This document shows, in pieces, positions 18,281-26,709 of a DNA stretch of 64,000 nt. Made by a program: the position numbers and the translations under genes. Position 1 is the stretch's first letter. Each line of letters starts with the position of its first letter. Source of the DNA: Bdellovibrionales bacterium GWA1_52_35 (GTDB lineage: Bacteria; Bdellovibrionota; UBA1018); the NCBI GenBank assembly GCA_001769805.1, contig MEPO01000026.1, positions 35,450-99,449 of the forward strand, in the 5' to 3' direction. The notes beneath the pieces are model-generated. The model worked only from the letters and a program-made list of their open reading frames with translations. It did no database searches and was not told where the DNA came from.

Positions 18281-20443
18281 ATGAAGCGAAAGATCCTCAT
18301 CACCATCCTGGCTGTATTTACAGGTGCAGCCTTACTGGCCGGGATACAGATCAGTCGTTTTCTCAAAGAGAAACAATCGGAGTTGATCACAGCACTCCCG
18401 TTTAAAATTGACGAAATCAACACCGCTTACAGACTGAAACAACTCTTCGCCGGTCACCTCGAGCGCCTCGCTTTTACTCTCGTTTTTTCTGATTGGCGCA
18501 TTTATCTGGACGGTCCTGTACAAATCACCCGACAGACCAATTCAGACATCGAGGTGCATTTTTCGCCACAAGTGGAAATTGAGCCAATAGCAGAGGGCCC
18601 CAGAGCGGCATCCGGACCTTTGCAGGCAGATATCAAACTTCAACTTCCTTCAGACTTTTCCGGCTTCAAAACGTTCAGTGCTTCCATAACAACAAAGGAT
18701 GGGGCATTTTCATGGCCGGCCCGGGGAATTGACTTGAATACCCCCTTGCTCCAATTTGTTTACTCCGCGAGCAGCAAGGCTTTTGAATTTGATTTCACCG
18801 CCAAGTCCCTGGACTGGAGCAATCCCGCATCTCCGGATGATCAAATCGTGCACACCGACCGCCTCCACCTGCGTTCACAAGGTATCATCACGGAGTTCAC
18901 AAGCGATTTTCAGATGGGCAGTACCGAAATACTTTGGAACAAAAGCTACTTTGATCTGCCGGCACAGACGCTGAATTTCAACGCCCAGGTCAACTTCGCT
19001 GAAAAGAATGGCGGTTTTCGTTTTTCAAAAGCTCAGGCAACTTTTGGAAACAAGGTTTTTCTTTCACTCGTTCCCGGATACAACGAATCCGGATTCATCA
19101 ATGAGCTGCAAGCCCGCTGGAAAGCACCTCGCATATCGGCTCCCGGGCTTCATGCCCTGGTCCAATCCATTGCACCCACTGAAACCACTGTCCTGAAAAA
19201 CTTCGAAGTCACGGCGGGGACGCTTGAGACCCAAGGTAAAGCCTTCGTTCATTTTACCGCCGATCCTTCCGGCAAATACCACGTCCGCTCCGCTGACATT
19301 GGCTCAGATTCTCGGCTTCAGATCAGAAACCTGGGGTTCCGATGGCCTGAACAGGGACTCTCCCTGAAGGGACTGAACGGCAAATTCTCCCAATCCGAAA
19401 GAGGCACGGCAGAAGGCGTTCTTTCGATCGACCAGGTTGCCTTTCGAAGGCTGCGTGGATCACTGCAAAAAACCGGAATTATCTTTGCCCCAGTAGGTCC
19501 CGGCAGGACCGAACTCAGGATCGGACAAGGCAAAGACTTGCCGTTCGAAGTGCAAGGCGTCCCTCTGCGCATCAAAGCAATCGAGGCCGTTTTCGACCAG
19601 GAAGAGAACGGGACGGTCTATGCGCTGAACACGGGCCTGAATCTCGGAAAGACCAATGCAAAAGCACTGGCCCGGTTTTTCTGCCTGCCCACGAAGAATC
19701 TGCCCAAATCTTCCTTGAGCATGGATCTTCCGGAAATCCGGCTTTCCCCCGAAGTGGTTGAGCCGCTTGGCAAAATCCGTCTTGATCTGCTGGGTGGAAC
19801 CATCGAACTCTCCGAGATGGGTGCTTTTGATCTGCTCGGGAGGGTTCCGGAACTGGACTTCAACCTGGAAGTCAAAGGCATCCAGCTGGACCAGACAGGG
19901 GCCTGGTCCGGGTTGGGCGAAATGGATGGGCTGATCCAAGGGCATGCTCACGACGTGACCTTTCAGTCCTGGCTCCCAACACGCTTTGACATGAAGCTGG
20001 AGGTGGAACCGCATCACCGTGGAAAAGTTGTTTTCTCCCCGGAGGCGATGAAGAATGTCGTACGCCTTTTCGCCGGCGGTGACCTCGACTATCTCCCGGA
20101 TATTGCCGATTGGCTGGCCTTCGGCTGGCCCAGCCGAGTTCTCGGTGGCTATGACGTTTACTATGCCGGCTTCAAGCTGCACTCTTCCCAGGGGAGCATG
20201 ATCCTGGAGACGCTGGATCCGCCCGAAATTTTTGAGAAAACCGGAAAACATTTTATCCTTTATGGGCGTCGGTTTATGATGCCTCTAAGAACTTCCCATT
20301 ATCCACTCGTGGCTGATGCAGCGGCGATGAGTAACTTTGTAAGACACATGCTCCTTCAGATCGAGCAAATCCGAAGCGGCAAAACGCAAGAAAGCGATGC
20401 GAACGCAAATGAAGAATCCAACCCCTGTTTTCCGAATGATTAA
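18281..20443 (+). CDS. YdbH/AsmA-like inner-membrane-anchored protein
   Basis: A 720-residue protein with one N-terminal transmembrane segment (about residues 5-24) followed by a long periplasmic region dominated by beta strands, typical of the AsmA-like/YdbH group. The call rests on size, topology, and the gene that follows, which is a DUF1318 (YdbL-type) lipoprotein; in enterobacteria YdbH, YnbE and YdbL are encoded together and help move phospholipids between the membranes. A stretch near residues 580-640 (FSPEAMKNVVRLFAGGDLDYL) resembles the C-terminal AsmA/YdbH region. It overlaps the next gene by 47 bases. Confidence 0.7.
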   Translation: MKRKILITILAVFTGAALLAGIQISRFLKEKQSELITALPFKIDEINTAYRLKQLFAGHLERLAFTLVFSDWRIYLDGPVQITRQTNSDIEVHFSPQVEIEPIAEGPRAASGPLQADIKLQLPSDFSGFKTFSASITTKDGAFSWPARGIDLNTPLLQFVYSASSKAFEFDFTAKSLDWSNPASPDDQIVHTDRLHLRSQGIITEFTSDFQMGSTEILWNKSYFDLPAQTLNFNAQVNFAEKNGGFRFSKAQATFGNKVFLSLVPGYNESGFINELQARWKAPRISAPGLHALVQSIAPTETTVLKNFEVTAGTLETQGKAFVHFTADPSGKYHVRSADIGSDSRLQIRNLGFRWPEQGLSLKGLNGKFSQSERGTAEGVLSIDQVAFRRLRGSLQKTGIIFAPVGPGRTELRIGQGKDLPFEVQGVPLRIKAIEAVFDQEENGTVYALNTGLNLGKTNAKALARFFCLPTKNLPKSSLSMDLPEIRLSPEVVEPLGKIRLDLLGGTIELSEMGAFDLLGRVPELDFNLEVKGIQLDQTGAWSGLGEMDGLIQGHAHDVTFQSWLPTRFDMKLEVEPHHRGKVVFSPEAMKNVVRLFAGGDLDYLPDIADWLAFGWPSRVLGGYDVYYAGFKLHSSQGSMILETLDPPEIFEKTGKHFILYGRRFMMPLRTSHYPLVADAAAMSNFVRHMLLQIEQIRSGKTQESDANANEESNPCFPND

Positions 20444-21026
20444 AAATATTTTTTGCACCGGCCTTCTGCTGCTGGCCGGCCTGGGTTGCGTGACCGTGAA
20501 CGTGACCTTCCCGGAAAGCGCTGTTCAAAAAGCAACGGACGATTATGTTCGGGAACTTTATCGCGCGAAAGAAAAGGGCCATTCCCCCGTTCCGCAACCC
20601 TCCCCTTCGCTCACCCCGACAAAGGTCTCGCACGGATTCACCTTTGTGGAAGCCGCCTGGGCCGATGAATTCATTTTCAAGGTGGATTCCGCAACGGCTT
20701 TGCAGATTCGCGATCGTCTGAGCAAACGAGTGGAAGAAGTCGTTGTGCAAAAACGCGCGGGAGTGCTGGGGGAATCTCGGGACGGTATGCTGGTACTTAA
20801 AGAACCCGGAAAGCTCAAAAAGCTGTTTTCCAAAAAAATCGAAGTACTCGTTTCTGATGAGAACAAAGACCGCACGGAGCTCTATGCCGAAGTGCTCTCG
20901 TCCAATGCACTTCCCGCGACCCGCCTGATTGATGTGAAGCGCAGCTTTGCCCGTTCTTTCCAGGCGGAGTCACCCTCCGGGACCTGGCTGCAGGATGCGG
21001 ATGGAAACTGGGTGCAGAAGTCTTAG
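20397..21026 (+). CDS. DUF1318 (YdbL/YnbE-like) lipoprotein
   Basis: About 209 residues. The leader ends in the lipobox LAGLGC near residue 31, so it is a lipoprotein. Straight after the cysteine comes VTVNVTFPESAVQKA, which resembles the short YnbE lipoprotein, and the C-terminal two thirds match DUF1318/YdbL and end in GTWLQDADGNWVQK, the typical last motif. In enterobacteria these are two separate proteins that work with YdbH. Here they appear as one chain, which is common in deltaproteobacteria. The start is uncertain: ATG codons at 20397, 20409 and 20436 are all in frame, and none has a strong ribosome binding site. Confidence 0.75.
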   Translation: MRTQMKNPTPVFRMIKNIFCTGLLLLAGLGCVTVNVTFPESAVQKATDDYVRELYRAKEKGHSPVPQPSPSLTPTKVSHGFTFVEAAWADEFIFKVDSATALQIRDRLSKRVEEVVVQKRAGVLGESRDGMLVLKEPGKLKKLFSKKIEVLVSDENKDRTELYAEVLSSNALPATRLIDVKRSFARSFQAESPSGTWLQDADGNWVQKS

Positions 21027-21151
21027 CGTCTACTTGTCACAGCGCTTTTTCCTTGCTTTCAGCACAGTAACCGACCTATAAGGTTAGGTATGCGCAAAAT
21101 CAAAGACCTGATCCGTCGGATACTCAAGAGCCAGTCGCGCCTTGCACTCGC

Positions 21152-22306
21152 TTAGTTAACTGGAGCCAGCCGAATCAACCTGGCTTCGACATCAAAAACA
21201 ATTCCGGTACAATCCTGAGCAGGCATATCATCCGGATCCTGGAATTTTTCTTTTACTTTGAACACGAGTTCATTGAGCAGATCCGCCGGTTCCCTTTCGC
21301 GGTAATTGTTCAATAGTGCGCCCGTCGCCTCACTGCCGCCAATCACTTCGATAAAGCCATCCGAGAGCAAAACCAAACGACCTTCTGGGTCCAGAACCCG
21401 TTCCTGCTGAACCGTGTCTGATACGATTCCCGAAGAGCGCGTGATGGCTGGACCACTCGATGGAAGTATCTCAAAATGCCCTTTGGGATCGGCGTAATAT
21501 GCACATGAGGCTCCAAGATTGATGTATCTCAGCTTGTAATCCTTGCGCGAGACCACGCCGTAAAAAAGCGAAAGGCGGTCTTTTTCGCCCAGAGTGATGA
21601 GGAGCTCTTCCTGGATTTTTTTAACCGTTTCAATGCTCGAACGGGTTTCGTCGGCCGACAACTTCATGGCAACTCGCATGAGGACTGAAAGCACATTGCT
21701 CGAAAGGCCATAGCTTGATGAATCCGAGAGGACCATCGAAATCAAACCTTTGTCCTGGGATTCCGCAAGATCCGCATGATCGCCGCCCGAACGCATTCCA
21801 GCGAGATATCGACTGAGGACCTTGAAGCCTTTGATTTCCGGAAAACGGACGGGAAGCTTTCCTTTCTGCATCCGCTCGGCAAGCAGGACATCCTCCTGCA
21901 GCTTCCCAAGCAGTCCCGCAAACGAGGCATTCAGTTTGTTGACCTCTTCCCACATCGTAATCTGCTGAAGCCGGTAAATTTTCCCGAGAAGCTCCATCGG
22001 TCTGAACGGCCAGACCAGAACGTCATCTACTTTTCCTTGGTTCAGGGCTTCAGGCAGGGACATCTTCTCATCCAGGATCAGGAATACAGCCCGCCCTCTG
22101 CGATCGATCTTACCGAGCATGGAAGACAGAGCAGTTGAATCCGCTTTCCCATCAATGAAGATCAGTTGTCCGAACTTCTCAGGCTCAATATCTTGCGCGC
22201 CTAGCACGTTGATTTCGATCAGTCCTCGCGCGGCAGCACTGATTCGATTTGCCCAAATCTGCTCAACCGCCCTGTCCTCACCCATGACTGTCACACTGAA
22301 GCGCAT
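21152..22306 (-). CDS. PP2C/SpoIIE-type phosphatase with degenerate receiver domain
   Basis: A 384-residue cytoplasmic protein. Residues 1-115 have the alternating pattern of a response-regulator receiver domain, but the KPF lysine is replaced by tryptophan (VWPF near residue 98), so phosphorylation control is doubtful. Residues 160-375 form a PP2C-type Ser/Thr phosphatase of the SpoIIE/RsbU group: SGGDHAD at 173-179 and LLSDGFIEV near residue 325 keep the metal-binding aspartates. AGGAAG precedes the ATG. It lies 27 bases after the outer-membrane protein gene and is probably in the same transcript. A partner kinase or anti-sigma factor is not visible next door; the STAS-like protein at 25703 is a conceivable but unproven target. 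Confidence 0.83.
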   Translation of the reverse strand: MRFSVTVMGEDRAVEQIWANRISAAARGLIEINVLGAQDIEPEKFGQLIFIDGKADSTALSSMLGKIDRRGRAVFLILDEKMSLPEALNQGKVDDVLVWPFRPMELLGKIYRLQQITMWEEVNKLNASFAGLLGKLQEDVLLAERMQKGKLPVRFPEIKGFKVLSRYLAGMRSGGDHADLAESQDKGLISMVLSDSSSYGLSSNVLSVLMRVAMKLSADETRSSIETVKKIQEELLITLGEKDRLSLFYGVVSRKDYKLRYINLGASCAYYADPKGHFEILPSSGPAITRSSGIVSDTVQQERVLDPEGRLVLLSDGFIEVIGGSEATGALLNNYREREPADLLNELVFKVKEKFQDPDDMPAQDCTGIVFDVEARLIRLAPVN

Positions 22307-22333
22307 CTCGCTGTTCTTCCTTTTTATGAAATC

Positions 22334-23440
22334 TCAAAATGTCCGGACTTGATAATGGAGCATGTAGCGTTGATCGCGCACGGAGTGATAACCGCCACCA
22401 ATTTCCTCGCTATACCAAGTCACCGAAAAATCGCCGCCCTTGCGTCGCAAGCCCACACCAGCAGAGGGATAGCCACCACTCCAGCCGCCACGCAGGAAGA
22501 AGGCGTCACGAAGGGAAAGTTCGATTCCGCCCGCCAGGCGTCCATACAAACTCACACCCGAAGTGTCCGTCAAGTCACGGTACTCACCGACAATATTGAA
22601 GTAACTTCCGGCGCCTATCTTGGAAACGAATCCAACCGCAGCATCATACGATGTGGGTTCATCAGGTGGAGCCCCTGAACGGTTTCTTGCCAGTGGTAAC
22701 GCCGAAAAATCCGAAAAATGCAGACCTAATAGATTCCTCGCAACCAGATTAAACGAGGGCAGGTATGCAATTGGAAGAGTCAGGGCAAAGCCGATATTAT
22801 GCGAGAGACCGGAACCGGAGGCCAAGCCCTGATTGTAACCCATCGGCGTGGTGTCCCGGGGCACAAGCATCTGTCCGGAAGCCTGGTTCACCCATTGAAC
22901 CACGTAGCCGATCCGGACAATTCCACCTGCGAGCCGAAACCCCGCCCCTGCGGTCGGGACAAACTGATAGACGCTCCGATACTCCACCGACCCATCACTG
23001 TGAGCGACCCCCATGACATGACTTTGCAACAAAACACCGAAAGAGAAGCCGCGCATGTAAGCAGTGGGAAGAAGTGAAAAGCCCGCTCCGGCCAGCTGCT
23101 CTGGATTTTTTTCCAGAGTGGGAAGAAAGCTGCTCAGGCTTCCGATATTGTAGAAATTCAAACCAAACATGCCGGCGTACTGGTTGTTAAAATAGATGCT
23201 AAAATTCAACGGTTCAACTTGCGGAGCACGAAGACGTGCCAAACCGGCAGGATTGTAAAAGAGTGCCGAAGCTCCGTCATCCGCCAAAGGCAGGAAGGCA
23301 TCCCCCATCGCAGCCGCACGACCGGAGGTGTAGCGCGCTCCGGGGACAATATCCTCACGGGCAGAGCTCAATTCCGCCTGCCCCAGCAAGAAGAGCCCCA
23401 AGCCAAATACAAATGCCTTTGGGATCAATGCAACTCTCAT
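22334..23440 (-). CDS. Outer-membrane beta-barrel protein (PorV/FadL-like)
   Basis: A 368-residue exported protein. A signal peptide (FVFGLGLFLLGQ, cleavage near SSA-RE) is followed by the SGRAAAMGDAFLPLADDGASALFYNPAGL block that defines the PorV/FadL-like barrel families, then amphipathic beta strands. The C-terminus ends in an aromatic residue (QVRTF), as expected for a BamA substrate. The job may be transport of a hydrophobic compound or anchoring of a surface structure. It is followed 27 bases later by the PP2C phosphatase gene. Confidence 0.78.
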   Translation of the reverse strand: MRVALIPKAFVFGLGLFLLGQAELSSAREDIVPGARYTSGRAAAMGDAFLPLADDGASALFYNPAGLARLRAPQVEPLNFSIYFNNQYAGMFGLNFYNIGSLSSFLPTLEKNPEQLAGAGFSLLPTAYMRGFSFGVLLQSHVMGVAHSDGSVEYRSVYQFVPTAGAGFRLAGGIVRIGYVVQWVNQASGQMLVPRDTTPMGYNQGLASGSGLSHNIGFALTLPIAYLPSFNLVARNLLGLHFSDFSALPLARNRSGAPPDEPTSYDAAVGFVSKIGAGSYFNIVGEYRDLTDTSGVSLYGRLAGGIELSLRDAFFLRGGWSGGYPSAGVGLRRKGGDFSVTWYSEEIGGGYHSVRDQRYMLHYQVRTF

Positions 23441-23558
23441 AACTGCTTATCGGCTGAACTGGATCAAAATCGAGGAGAATTTCTGATGGGTTCTACCGAG
23501 TTATGAATTTTTTCATAAAATTAAGGAACCTGCCGAAAAGCATCTGAGGACACTTTGG

Positions 23559-24215
23559 ATGGTATGGCCAGCTAACGAAATTCCGGACTGGGCACAGGCA
23601 GTGGCAAAAACCCTGTTGCGCGCCTTGAAGGAGCGCGACCCCTACACCTACGGCCACTGCCGTCGTGTCGCCCGTAATGCAAAACTTCTGGCTGAAGCAG
23701 CCGGCCTAAATGAATTTGAACAATCAGTCGTCGAGTACGCTAGCCTCTTTCATGATTTGGGTAAAATTGGGGTTCCGGACACAGTTCTTCTGAAACCCGG
23801 TCGCCTTACTGAAGATGAAGAGGCCGTGATGCGTCTTCATCCTGTGAAGAGCGCCGAAATCATGAATTCACTTATCCATATTCCGTTCTTCCGCGCGACC
23901 CTCCCGGGAATTCGCCACCACCATGAACGCATTGACGGGACCGGCTACCCTGACGGATTGAAAGGCACGGAAATTCCATTTGTTTCAAGAATACTGCTTG
24001 TTGCCGACACCTTCGATGCGATGACAACCACCCGTCCTTACCGCAAGGGACTGGCCCACGAAATTGCTTACAAGGAACTGGAACGCTACTCGAACCTTCA
24101 GTTTGATGCCGCCTTGGTGGAAATGTTCGTCAAGGCGCACCCGGGCTGGCCCGTGCTGAGCGAGGAAGAGACAGGCGAACTTTTTGTTTCCGTGCCGCTC
24201 AAAAAGGCAGCCTAA
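23559..24215 (+). CDS. HD-GYP domain cyclic-di-GMP phosphodiesterase
   Basis: A 218-residue stand-alone HD-GYP domain. The HD motif FHDLGKIGVPD is near residues 64-74 and the GYP motif RIDGTGYPDG near residues 124-133, with HPVKSAEIM and HHHE in between; these supply the metal ligands of enzymes that hydrolyse cyclic di-GMP. There is no sensor domain, so regulation must come from expression or partners. GAGG stands nine bases before the ATG. It is transcribed away from the outer-membrane protein gene and converges on the HDOD gene, whose stop codon overlaps its own by four bases. Confidence 0.9.
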   Translation: MVWPANEIPDWAQAVAKTLLRALKERDPYTYGHCRRVARNAKLLAEAAGLNEFEQSVVEYASLFHDLGKIGVPDTVLLKPGRLTEDEEAVMRLHPVKSAEIMNSLIHIPFFRATLPGIRHHHERIDGTGYPDGLKGTEIPFVSRILLVADTFDAMTTTRPYRKGLAHEIAYKELERYSNLQFDAALVEMFVKAHPGWPVLSEEETGELFVSVPLKKAA

Positions 24216-25552
24216 ATCTGGATATTTTTTGCAACCGAGTTCACCACGCCGCGCATATCAATGCGAAAATCGCGAAGCTCAGGCCCCCGCCAAAGAGACA
24301 GGACTGGATCGTCCATCTTGTCTGTTTTTTTGAAATTATTGGCGATGTTGGTCGCCAGGCAAATCAGACCCGTAATCGGGAAAAGATTTTTTTGCCGCAG
24401 CCGAAGCAGATAAGGATCATGATGGAACTGCACAACCTTCTCAATTGGGCGGAACATCCGGTAAAAGTGGCAGGTTAAGGCGCCGATGGCGAGATGATCC
24501 ACTCCCCATTTTTCTTTTTCCAGATGCTGGCGGATCGGGCGTGAAATTTCTTTCTTTTTTACGTCTTCCAGAAAATTGATGTAGCCCGGGCGTACGATCG
24601 CCATACCCACCTTGCCGATATCGTGGATGAGCGCCGCCGAAAACACGTATTTCTGAAAACCAAGATCCGGGACATTTTTTGCGAGTTCCGCGGCAATTGT
24701 CGCAGTACGCAGGCCGTGATTGTAAATGCCGTCCAAAAACGCGAGAACCTTCTTTTTGTCATCACATACGGCATTCGTAACAGCCGCTAGAATATCGAAA
24801 ACCAGGCCGGCGGCATAGGCCGTATCCGAATACTCGTTCTTGCGGTTGACGAGCTGCTCTTCAGTTTTCAGGGAATACTTCAGGAACTCCGAGGACGTCA
24901 GCTTGAGCTTGCCGTCTTTGTCCCATTCCGGATGGGTACCGAGAACGGACCTGTAGAGCTGGGCGGCAATCATCAGATTGCGAAAGTTCTGCATTCCGAG
25001 GAGCACAATGGCTCCTTCCAGACTCGGCATCTCCTCGCGTTTGGAGAGATTGGCCACGACCCGGTAAAAAAGGGACTCAAAATAGGCGTTTGCTTTCAGG
25101 ATCTGACTGACTTTTTCTGCCGTGACATCGATATTGGAGAATGCTTCGAGTATGAACCAACTTGTATCCGGAAGGATCAGCTTGGGCGCGACCTTGTCCA
25201 GGAAGTGGCTTAAAATCTCAGGCTGTGGCCCTTCTTTGATTTTCAGCGCAGCAAAAACTCTCTGCTCAACCGGAACCTGGGTCTCCAGCTCTTCCCGGGC
25301 CTTGCGCTCCTCTTCAGATTTGCGCTCCTGCGCCTTGAAATTGACACCGATCTTCGCATGCCCCTTCGAAAGCGTGACTCTCGACGTCGCTCCTGGCTGC
25401 GGACGGCCATAGGGAGCCGGAGCAGCCGGTGCCACAGGCTTTGGAGTAGCACCCAACACGGGCTTTGCGCCTGGCTGGGCTTGGGGACTCGGCTGAACGG
25501 GCTGCCCACCCGAAGGAGGCGTTCCTTTGGGGGCGGGCTTATCTATAGCCAT
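24212..25552 (-). CDS. HDOD-domain signalling protein with Pro/Ala-rich N-terminus
   Basis: A 446-residue cytoplasmic protein. Residues 1-65 are rich in proline and alanine, with a basic stretch before residue 80; the rest is an HDOD-type domain. The block PSLEGAIVLLGMQNFRNLMI is typical of HDOD proteins. Unlike many HDOD proteins it keeps a complete HD pair: ALIHDIGKVG near residue 308, with NHGLRTATIA before and QFHHDP after. A metal-dependent phosphohydrolase activity is therefore possible. The gene meets the HD-GYP gene tail to tail with a four-base overlap, so antisense interference between the two is possible. Confidence 0.8.
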   Translation of the reverse strand: MAIDKPAPKGTPPSGGQPVQPSPQAQPGAKPVLGATPKPVAPAAPAPYGRPQPGATSRVTLSKGHAKIGVNFKAQERKSEEERKAREELETQVPVEQRVFAALKIKEGPQPEILSHFLDKVAPKLILPDTSWFILEAFSNIDVTAEKVSQILKANAYFESLFYRVVANLSKREEMPSLEGAIVLLGMQNFRNLMIAAQLYRSVLGTHPEWDKDGKLKLTSSEFLKYSLKTEEQLVNRKNEYSDTAYAAGLVFDILAAVTNAVCDDKKKVLAFLDGIYNHGLRTATIAAELAKNVPDLGFQKYVFSAALIHDIGKVGMAIVRPGYINFLEDVKKKEISRPIRQHLEKEKWGVDHLAIGALTCHFYRMFRPIEKVVQFHHDPYLLRLRQKNLFPITGLICLATNIANNFKKTDKMDDPVLSLWRGPELRDFRIDMRGVVNSVAKNIQI

Positions 25553-25609
25553 GAATAGAGTTTAAGTGAGTTTCTGATAATTACAAGTCAACAGAATGAG
25601 ACCCTTTTA

Positions 25610-25640
25610 TTGACAGCATGTCTAAAACTCATGCTAAACT
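25610..25640 (+). promoter_or_regulatory. Candidate promoter of the STAS-like operon
   Basis: A perfect TTGACA at 25610-25615 is followed by TAAACT at 25635-25640 after a long 19-base spacer. It lies about 65 bases before the chosen GTG start. The -10 match is weak. Confidence 0.3.
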
Positions 25641-25702
25641 TAATATTACTACGGCTTATTCAGAGTTCTGATATTCTGTATCATTCGCAAAAAGGGCGCC
25701 CG

Positions 25703-26317
25703 GTGAAGCTGAAACTGGAACAGAGCAACGACATTACCATTCTCTCAGTCAGCGACGGCATTGAAGCTGCGCAGATTCCTGTCTTGAAGGCTGGCCTGCA
25801 TAAACTTTTTCAATCGAAAAAAACTCTAGTCGTTCTTGATCTGCTTACAGTGAAGAACGAGCTGCTCATGATTCAACCCATGCTGAGCGAATTGAGCGGT
25901 CTTCCTCATTGGGCTCAGGAGCAAGGCGCCCAACTCGCAGTGATTTCAACGGCAACTGGCGTGGGCACAGCGAATACGCGCGAAGAAGGAATCCGGGCAA
26001 TTCAATCTCCTCTCGCGGGCCTGCAAATGCTCGAAGCAAAGTTGCAGGCGCAACTCAAAATGCTCGAAACCCAGAAAGCGGATTTCACCCAAAAAATAAA
26101 TTCCGCCGCTGCCGACGATGTGCGGGCACTCCGGCAGGAGAACAGCAAACTCCACAATACAATCAAGAGCCTTGAGGAAATCAATCTGCGATTTCTAAAG
26201 AAACGGACGGAGCCGAGCCAGAGCATTGCCGTAAAGGCAAAATGGGATGAACTCCAGAGCATCCTGTCCATCGTGCTTGTGCAAGAGGGTTTGCTCGCGG
26301 ACAAGGACAGCAAATGA
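25703..26317 (+). CDS. STAS-like domain plus coiled-coil protein
   Basis: About 204 residues. The chosen start is the GTG at 25703, with AAAGGG six bases upstream; an upstream TTG at 25610 would add 31 residues that look like part of the promoter. Residues 1-105 have the strand-helix pattern of a STAS (anti-sigma-factor antagonist) domain, including the LVVLDLLTV strand, but the usual phosphorylatable serine in a D-S-x-G context is not visible. Residues 115-180 form a coiled coil. The next gene starts in an ATGA overlap. It may be a scaffold in a phospho-signalling pathway with the response regulator two genes on. Confidence 0.65.
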   Translation: MKLKLEQSNDITILSVSDGIEAAQIPVLKAGLHKLFQSKKTLVVLDLLTVKNELLMIQPMLSELSGLPHWAQEQGAQLAVISTATGVGTANTREEGIRAIQSPLAGLQMLEAKLQAQLKMLETQKADFTQKINSAAADDVRALRQENSKLHNTIKSLEEINLRFLKKRTEPSQSIAVKAKWDELQSILSIVLVQEGLLADKDSK

Positions 26318-26709
26318 GTCAACCCACCAAGCCCCCCCAGAAGCCCAGCGCCGCAACCCCGGCCGCCGCACCAGCAAAGCCGACCCTTTCTCCGGAAGCC
26401 GAATTATCAGGACGCATCAAGGAAATCGAAGCCAGGCTCCTGGTCTTGAACGGCGAAATCAAAGTTTTGAAAGGCAAACTGAGCAACCGCGACCCCCTTC
26501 TGGCTCACAAACTCAAGAAAGAAAACGAACTGCTGAAAGGCCGCATAGGCAAATTGGAGCAAGCACTGGCTGCGCTGCTTGCCGATTCCTTCAAACCTCG
26601 ACAGCCAGACGAATCCAACATCCAACTGGATGTGATGCGTCGGGCTGCTGTCGAATATTTTAAAAAAGCGAATGTCGCACCTGAGTTATGGAAAAACATA
26701 GAATCCTGA
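26314..26709 (+). CDS. Small coiled-coil protein of unknown function
   Basis: 131 residues. Residues 1-30 are rich in proline and alanine; residues 30-95 are a coiled coil with regular leucines (RIKEIEARLLVLNGEIKVLKG). There is no signal peptide or membrane segment. The start overlaps the stop of the STAS-like gene as ATGA and its own end overlaps the response-regulator gene by 22 bases. That tight packing suggests that all three proteins are needed together, perhaps as one complex. Confidence 0.7.
   Translation: MSQPTKPPQKPSAATPAAAPAKPTLSPEAELSGRIKEIEARLLVLNGEIKVLKGKLSNRDPLLAHKLKKENELLKGRIGKLEQALAALLADSFKPRQPDESNIQLDVMRRAAVEYFKKANVAPELWKNIES

Noticed and set aside
19460..20251. Minus-strand frame of 263 codons opposite the YdbH-like gene
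   Set aside because: Shadow of the real gene; no motif and no place for a promoter.
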